Below are positions 6,184 through 9,787 of a stretch of DNA of 9,787 nt, one piece after another. This DNA is from CAZBWE01 sp964568985 (GTDB lineage: Bacteria; Planctomycetota; Phycisphaerae; Sedimentisphaerales; Anaerobacaceae), in NCBI GenBank assembly GCA_964568985.1, contig CAZMSP010000074.1, forward strand, positions 1-9,787. The letters run 5' to 3'. Both the position numbers and the translations under genes were made by a program. Under the pieces are notes generated by a model. The model was not told the DNA's origin and did no database searches. It was given only the letters and a program-made list of their open reading frames with translations. Position 1 is the first letter of the stretch. Every line of letters starts with the position of its first letter.

Positions 6184-6876
6184 TTAGAATTTTGCTTGTT
6201 TGAAGTTCTGGATAACCTTGTATTTAATATACTCATTAGTTGCCTCAATAATCTCAATTCGTGAACCTTTGTACCCAATGATTCTCGACTCAGATAAATC
6301 ATACTCTACATTGTTGTAGAATGCCGGTCTTGCAATATCATTCAAAAATTCACGGTATGCCATGTTAATTTTAGAGCCAACTTTTCCGCTATAAACAAGA
6401 GTCTGCTGAAAAGAGTCAGAGGTTGCTACCGGATATTTTTTCTTTTCATAATTTGCTTTATTAGTACAAACCGCCATGTCGTATATTGATATTCCACATA
6501 GCTTTCCACTTTTCTTATCTAAACGAATAATTTTAAAGGGGTCATATAATCCCTCAACTATTACTTGTCCTGAATCCATGCCGCCCAAAGGGAGATAAAA
6601 CTCGTATTTTCTGTCTTGGCCTTTTTTAAGATAATACCCACGAGTGAAAGTATATCCACCAAGCACCCCCGCCTTTACATTTTCTCGAATGTATATAGCA
6701 TCGTGTTCTGAAAATTTACCTTGTCGAAGCATATTGTCGCCAACATAAACAGTTTCTATGGAATTCAACGGTGGTTCGCTTATCTCGGTTACTTCGGGAT
6801 AGTAATTATATGTCTGGGTTGCGCATCCGGCCAGAAAGACTATCAAAAACACTAAAATCAAAAATAGTTTTTTCAT
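6184..6876 (-). CDS. unrecognised lipoprotein
   Basis: The 230-residue protein has a lipoprotein signal: MKK, a hydrophobic run and the lipobox LAGC with the lipidated Cys at 18. It should be anchored in a membrane facing the periplasm. The mature part is mixed alpha/beta with no motif I can name. The C-terminal third (KINMAYREF, ARPAFYNN, YDLSESRIIGYKGSRIEII, YIKYKVIQ) looks like a compact beta-rich domain and may be its most conserved part. GGAGAGG lies about 7 nt before the ATG. A promoter is predicted at 6918-6946. The stop lies 106 nt past the convergent RNase HII-like gene with no clear terminator hairpin between. Confidence 0.8.
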   Translation of the reverse strand: MKKLFLILVFLIVFLAGCATQTYNYYPEVTEISEPPLNSIETVYVGDNMLRQGKFSEHDAIYIRENVKAGVLGGYTFTRGYYLKKGQDRKYEFYLPLGGMDSGQVIVEGLYDPFKIIRLDKKSGKLCGISIYDMAVCTNKANYEKKKYPVATSDSFQQTLVYSGKVGSKINMAYREFLNDIARPAFYNNVEYDLSESRIIGYKGSRIEIIEATNEYIKYKVIQNFKQAKF

Positions 6877-6917
6877 TTTTCCGCCTCTCCAAAAGTCCCC
6901 GAAATTGATTTCAAGAA

Positions 6918-6946
6918 ATAATATCCTTTTAGCGTTTTCTTCTCAA
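6918..6946 (-). promoter_or_regulatory. candidate sigma70-type promoter for the lipoprotein gene
   Basis: On the minus strand TTGAGA (6941-6946) and TATTAT (6918-6923) are 17 nt apart, giving a leader of about 35 nt before the ATG at 6876. The -35 overlaps the PEP-CTERM-like fragment, so the match could be accidental. Confidence 0.45.
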
Positions 6947-7078
6947 CATCACCGCACCCAAGCCAAGCAGTAAGAGCGTGACGGGTAATTTCGCGGATTT
7001 CACCGCCGGACAAGCTTCTCTTTTGCCCAAGAATTCCCTTAAGTTAGTGCCATTATATGGTGTCCCCAGATTTCCGCG
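6929..7078 (-). pseudogene. remnant of a PEP-CTERM-like C-terminal sorting tail
   Basis: A minus-strand frame is open for 49 codons between a TGA (7079-7081) and a TAA (6929-6931). It has no ATG or recognisable start of its own. It ends in a hydrophobic stretch followed by basic residues: LPVTLLLLGLGAVMLRRKR. This is the shape of PEP-CTERM/exosortase tails (PEP-x-TLLLLGLGxxxLLRRKR), but the PEP tripeptide is missing (AKLP instead). Upstream residues (TPYNGTNLREFLGKREA) match no domain I know. The likely reading is a decayed gene end left between two lipoprotein genes. A short functional peptide starting at the in-frame GTG before KSAKLP is less likely. Confidence 0.45.
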
Positions 7079-7101
7079 TCAGGGGCTGTCTTTAGCCAGC
7101 G

Positions 7102-7770
7102 TTAACGTACCAATTCAAACTTAATGGTAAACTTACCGTCCAGGAGCGTCTCATTTAATACTCGAAAATGAGCCGGCTCAAATGTTGTTCCCTTTTGAAT
7201 AACAATATTCTTTGAAGCACAGATTTCTTCTATTTGTTTCAGCATCCAGGACCTGGCTTCTGGTCCTTTGCCTTTTACAGATATATAACCCGTTTTTGTT
7301 TCTGCGTCGTATTCAAACTCGATTGGCTCGGATACCTTTGGCGGGATATCGGATTTAGTGGTCTCTTGGCTATGCTTTGGTGGCTCCTCGCCGGCTGGCT
7401 CTAACGCAATAGCCACTCCATAGCATGTAACAGAATTCCAGCAATTCTTAGCCACATTTGTTCCTTCGCACGGTTCACAAATTAGATTTGTAATGCCATT
7501 ACCACCTAATGCAGACGCTTTGTACCGAAGCTGATCTATTGCATTTTCTTTACTGGCGGGAGAATCCCAAAGTTTATTCATGCAAGAAGTAGCCTCTATC
7601 TGACCTATACGCCGATATTCTTTGTTCTGCAACTCTGTGATATCAAAGATAGGAATTTCTTTTCTCAGACGCATCACCGATTCCTGGTCTAACTTTACAA
7701 CCGGCACTAATGGTCCAACACACCCGCCAACCGCGAGAACTGCCAGTAGTACTTTGATTTTGTTTTTCAT
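7102..7770 (-). CDS. lipoprotein with RcsF-like domain
   Basis: A 222-residue lipoprotein from the ATG at 7770; an in-frame ATG at 7848 would put 26 odd residues before the signal. MKNKIKVLLAVLAVGGC gives a lipobox Cys at 17. About residues 50-124 follow the RcsF pattern: IGQIEATSC, a helix with AIDQLRYKASALGGNGI, a short strand with Cys, then CWNSVTCYGVAIAL. Cysteines at 63, 98, 101, 110 and 116 include four in places fitting the two RcsF disulphides. RcsF is an outer-membrane stress sensor in enterobacteria; that role is not implied here because no Rcs partners are visible. A Pro/Lys-rich linker follows, then a second alpha/beta domain (146-222) of unknown type. The ribosome site (AAGTGAG) is weak. 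Confidence 0.75.
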   Translation of the reverse strand: MKNKIKVLLAVLAVGGCVGPLVPVVKLDQESVMRLRKEIPIFDITELQNKEYRRIGQIEATSCMNKLWDSPASKENAIDQLRYKASALGGNGITNLICEPCEGTNVAKNCWNSVTCYGVAIALEPAGEEPPKHSQETTKSDIPPKVSEPIEFEYDAETKTGYISVKGKGPEARSWMLKQIEEICASKNIVIQKGTTFEPAHFRVLNETLLDGKFTIKFELVR

Positions 7771-7830
7771 CTCACTTAACGTGCGTTTCAAACTCAAACT
7801 TTCGGCCAAAGCTATACAACCGATATGATA

Positions 7831-7858
7831 ATCATACATCTCAGACAAAGAAATTCAA
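7831..7858 (-). promoter_or_regulatory. weak candidate promoter for the RcsF-like gene
   Basis: On the minus strand TTGAAT (7853-7858) and TATGAT (7831-7836) are 16 nt apart, about 60 nt before the ATG at 7770. The boxes are only fair matches. Confidence 0.3.
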
Positions 7859-7987
7859 GGGAAAAGGCGGCCAAATGTTGTCAGAAAAACGGTTTTGCAG
7901 TAAAATGCGCGGTGAAAATAACTATCGGGACGGCAGGCCGTACACCTGCCATTGCTCAGACCGACCCGAAAGAAAGGACATATGAAA

Positions 7988-8395
7988 ATGAACTCGCAAA
8001 ACGACACATCATTGGATATTGAACTGAGAGGTTTATCAGAACAGATTCAGCAGTATCTATTAGGCAAAAGCAGAGATTTGGAAAGCTTAAGTACGGACGA
8101 TACGGCTATTAATGGCAAGTATATCCAAGTCGATGCTACAGAGTGGAATTATATACCGAAGCCTCAACCGCCTCAACCGGAAACAGCATATATAAACGCA
8201 CGAAATATCGCTTTAGAAATCACACAAAAATATCCTGGCCTTCCGGAATTACCGCAGCTTTACGAATCCAAGCCAATCATAAGATTACAAGGCTTGTTGG
8301 AATGGTGCATAAAAGCTCAAAAGGTAATGGACGAAGCAGCCTTCTTAAATCAGCAAGACAAATTTGGTTTTCACCCCAAAAGGCCAACAAAATAA
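7988..8395 (+). CDS. unrecognised 135-aa soluble protein
   Basis: The ATG at 7988 has AGAAAGGA ending 9 nt upstream; the in-frame ATG at 7982 is only 3 nt from it and less likely. The protein has no signal peptide or membrane segment. It begins with a polar helix (LRGLSEQIQQYLLGKSRDLESL), has a Pro-rich middle (YIPKPQPPQPE), then helices (ARNIALEITQKYP, LQGLLEWCIKAQKVMDEA) and a basic end (FHPKRPTK). It could be a small helical adaptor or DNA-associated protein, but no family is recognised. It is divergent from the RcsF-like gene and convergent with the alcohol dehydrogenase gene. A small hairpin (GGCAGG/CCTGCC, 7932-7950) lies in its leader. Confidence 0.65.
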   Translation: MNSQNDTSLDIELRGLSEQIQQYLLGKSRDLESLSTDDTAINGKYIQVDATEWNYIPKPQPPQPETAYINARNIALEITQKYPGLPELPQLYESKPIIRLQGLLEWCIKAQKVMDEAAFLNQQDKFGFHPKRPTK

Positions 8396-8430
8396 AAATC
8401 ACAACTGCTCGAAGAAACCCAAGTTCTCAG

Positions 8431-9453
8431 TTAGCTCACCCTTAGTACGCCGGCTGCTCGGAGCTTCGAATGCTTAATAGCTAACAAAACATCATTGGCC
8501 TGCTCCAGTGGAGATTCCTCAATTGTCGGGACGATGGGGATTTGAGCAGCTAAGGGCAGAAATTCCTCGGCATCAGCCCGTGTAACGTTAGCAACACTCT
8601 TTATCTCTCTCTCCAGCCAGAGATATTCGGCATAATCCAAAGCGGGAACAGGCGTCTCCTTACGAATCGCATTTATCACCAGCCGTCCTCCTCTATCCAG
8701 GACAGCCAGGGCATCACGCACGCACTCACCAACCGGCGTAAAATCCATCGCCTTATTTAACTTCGCAGGAGGTGTATCTCCCGAACGGCCGGTCCACACA
8801 GCACCAAGCCGCTCAGCTAACCGGGCGTGCTCGGCTGTTTTGGTAAAGACATAAACCGGGCTATTAGGAAATTTGTACTTTATTATCTGAATGACAATAT
8901 GCGCCGAAGCCCCGAAGCCAAACAGGCCGATATTTTCCCCATCGGTAATTTCCGCAAGCCGTAATGTGCGATATCCGATTACGCCGGCGCATAAAAGCGG
9001 AGCCGCCTGGGCATCCGAAAACATCTCAGGAATATGGTATGCAAAATCTTCACAAATAACCATATATTCCGCATAGCCACCGTCAGCGTCCTTGCCGGTC
9101 CATTTGGCATCGCCGCATAGGTTCTCCTGACCAGTCCGGCAAAAATTACACTTGCCACAGGCCCAGTACAACCAGGTTACCCCCACACGGTCACCAGGAT
9201 TAAATTTGGTCACGGCCTTTCCTTTGTCAGCCACTTTTCCTACTACCTGATGACCCGGCACTATAGGGAATTTGCTCGGTTTTAATCTTCCTTCAGCTTC
9301 ATCGAGGTCTGTATGACAAGCCCCACATACAGAAACCTTAATCAGAATTTCACTATCCGCAGGGGCAGGTATTGGCAAATCAAGCATCTTGAGGTGTTTC
9401 TCTTCGGCCGGTGCGCTTTTGGTTAGTACCATTGCTTTCATCCCGTTAGACAT
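8431..9453 (-). CDS. zinc-dependent alcohol dehydrogenase (MDR superfamily)
   Basis: A 340-residue medium-chain dehydrogenase that should interconvert alcohols and aldehydes or ketones with NAD(P). Catalytic zinc ligands are C46 (GACHTD), H68 (VPGHQVVG, with Gln where many members have Glu) and C155 (LLCAG). Structural zinc ligands are C99, C102, C105 and C113 (CGKCNFC to NLC). The GLFGFGASAH segment at 176-185 is the dinucleotide-binding turn. Length is normal. Translation probably starts at 9453, with GAGGAG about 7 nt upstream. Residues 1-4 (MSNG) come from the repeat element at 9440-9592, and the family's usual start (MKAMVL) would be the internal ATG at 9441. It lies downstream of the macro-domain gene on the same strand. 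Confidence 0.93.
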   Translation of the reverse strand: MSNGMKAMVLTKSAPAEEKHLKMLDLPIPAPADSEILIKVSVCGACHTDLDEAEGRLKPSKFPIVPGHQVVGKVADKGKAVTKFNPGDRVGVTWLYWACGKCNFCRTGQENLCGDAKWTGKDADGGYAEYMVICEDFAYHIPEMFSDAQAAPLLCAGVIGYRTLRLAEITDGENIGLFGFGASAHIVIQIIKYKFPNSPVYVFTKTAEHARLAERLGAVWTGRSGDTPPAKLNKAMDFTPVGECVRDALAVLDRGGRLVINAIRKETPVPALDYAEYLWLEREIKSVANVTRADAEEFLPLAAQIPIVPTIEESPLEQANDVLLAIKHSKLRAAGVLRVS

Positions 9454-9592
9454 TTTTATCTCCTCAGCCCGTTAGAAATTCGACAATGAAATAATATTGT
9501 AAAGAAAGGAAAGAAAATATTTCTAACGGGGCTCACATACTCTTGCCCATTAGAAACACATGGTTTCTCGTTCTGTGAATGTCTAACGGGAT
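9440..9592. repeat. 153-bp element with 15-bp terminal inverted repeats
   Basis: ATCCCGTTAGACATT (9440-9454) and AATGTCTAACGGGAT (9578-9592) are perfect reverse complements. Inside are a second pair, CCCGTTAGAAAT (9468-9479) and ATTTCTAACGGG (9519-9530), and a degenerate half-site CCCATTAGA (9546-9554). The element fills the whole space between the macro-domain stop (9593-9595) and the ADH start. It codes for no protein of its own and resembles a small non-autonomous (MITE-like) repeat. The CCGTTAGAAA core recurs at 2371-2395. Confidence 0.7.
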
Positions 9593-9787
9593 TCATTTTA
9601 AAGTTTCCTTGTTGAGCTGATTTTCAAAGACTTGGTAACTATTCTGTCCGTAGAGACAAAAAACAACTCTTTCAATGCCGGTTTGGCCCGCCAGACATAC
9701 GGCGGGTGAACCTTTGAGGTAAGCAATAGTTGTTCTAAGCATTATTTCAGCACACTTTTGGATAGGATAGCCGAATATGCCGGTGCT
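9593..9787 (-). CDS. macro-domain (ADP-ribose-binding) protein, C-terminal part, truncated by window edge
   Basis: This minus-strand frame runs in from the right edge and stops at 9593-9595, so the N-terminal part and start are outside the window. The 64 visible residues begin with STGIFGYPIQKCAEIMLRTT, the macro-domain phosphate-binding loop S-T-G-x-(F/Y)-G-(F/Y)-P and the following helix. They end with IERVVFCLYGQNSYQVFENQL, the last strand and helix of O-acetyl-ADP-ribose deacetylase-type macro domains. These remove or bind ADP-ribose adducts. Between helix and strand there are about seven residues more than usual, encoded by a palindromic 33-bp stretch (9680-9712). It ends the open frame without frameshift, so the gene appears intact. 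ADH follows on the same strand. Confidence 0.88.
   Translation of the reverse strand, partial: STGIFGYPIQKCAEIMLRTTIAYLKGSPAVCLAGQTGIERVVFCLYGQNSYQVFENQLNKETLK
9680..9712. repeat. 33-bp palindromic segment inside the macro-domain gene
   Basis: GGTT (9680-9683) and CCCGCC (9687-9692) mirror GGCGGG (9701-9706) and AACC (9709-9712) around the loop AGACATAC, with a small bulge. The segment is exactly 11 codons, in frame. Confidence 0.55.

Noticed and set aside
6873..7035. A second minus-strand frame (with GEIREITRHALTAWLGCGD) whose stop overlaps the lipoprotein ATG
   Set aside because: It overlaps the PEP-CTERM-like fragment in another frame, lacks a good start and a ribosome site, and matches no family I know. 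The hydrophobic-plus-RRKR frame is more convincing, but this one cannot be fully excluded.
9440..9592. CRISPR-like array from the repeated CCCGTTAGA motif
   Set aside because: The motifs are short, alternate in orientation and have unequal spacing, so they form nested inverted repeats, not an array.

Overview
The window is a draft-genome contig: 100 N bases interrupt surE at 1966-2065. The organism is probably a member of the Planctomycetota, most likely Phycisphaerae of the Sedimentisphaerales type. The pointers are a secreted GH16 glucanase with a dockerin-like Ca-binding repeat domain, a fragment resembling a PEP-CTERM-type sorting tail, a divergent RNase HII-like protein, and many short palindromic intergenic repeats. 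This placement is inference, since no rRNA gene is present.

Layout. (1) 1-1450 is an AT-rich stretch with two unrecognised single-TM proteins (40-408 and 504-1157), two very small overlapping ORFs (1109-1279 and 1276-1407) and a strong hairpin (1428-1449). (2) 1505-2346 is surE, broken only by the assembly gap, facing a STAS-domain gene (2407-2763, minus) across a 10-bp perfect hairpin. (3) 3009-4496 (minus) encodes a secreted GH16 beta-glucanase with a CBM-like N-terminal domain and an internal dockerin-like pair. It has a clear sigma70-type promoter and lies between two copies of a 32-bp direct repeat. (4) tRNA-Arg(CCG) at 4832-4905 is followed by a long imperfect inverted repeat and the RNase HII-like gene (5118-6077). 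(5) 6184-7770 (minus) holds two lipoprotein genes: one unrecognised, the other with an RcsF-like cysteine pattern. Between them is a leftover PEP-CTERM-like tail. (6) 7988-8395 is an unrecognised 135-aa protein. (7) 8431-9453 (minus) is a zinc alcohol dehydrogenase. Upstream of it, at the right edge, is the C-terminal end of a macro-domain protein (9593-9787, minus).

No multi-gene defence, secretion or biosynthetic system is visible; most genes look like single housekeeping or envelope functions. The most unusual content is repeat DNA interacting with genes. A roughly 153-bp element with 15-bp terminal inverted repeats fills the macro/ADH junction and supplies the ADH ribosome binding site and start codon. 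A 33-bp palindrome sits in frame inside the macro domain. The CCGTTAGAAA half-site of the first element recurs as the hairpin between surE and the STAS gene.
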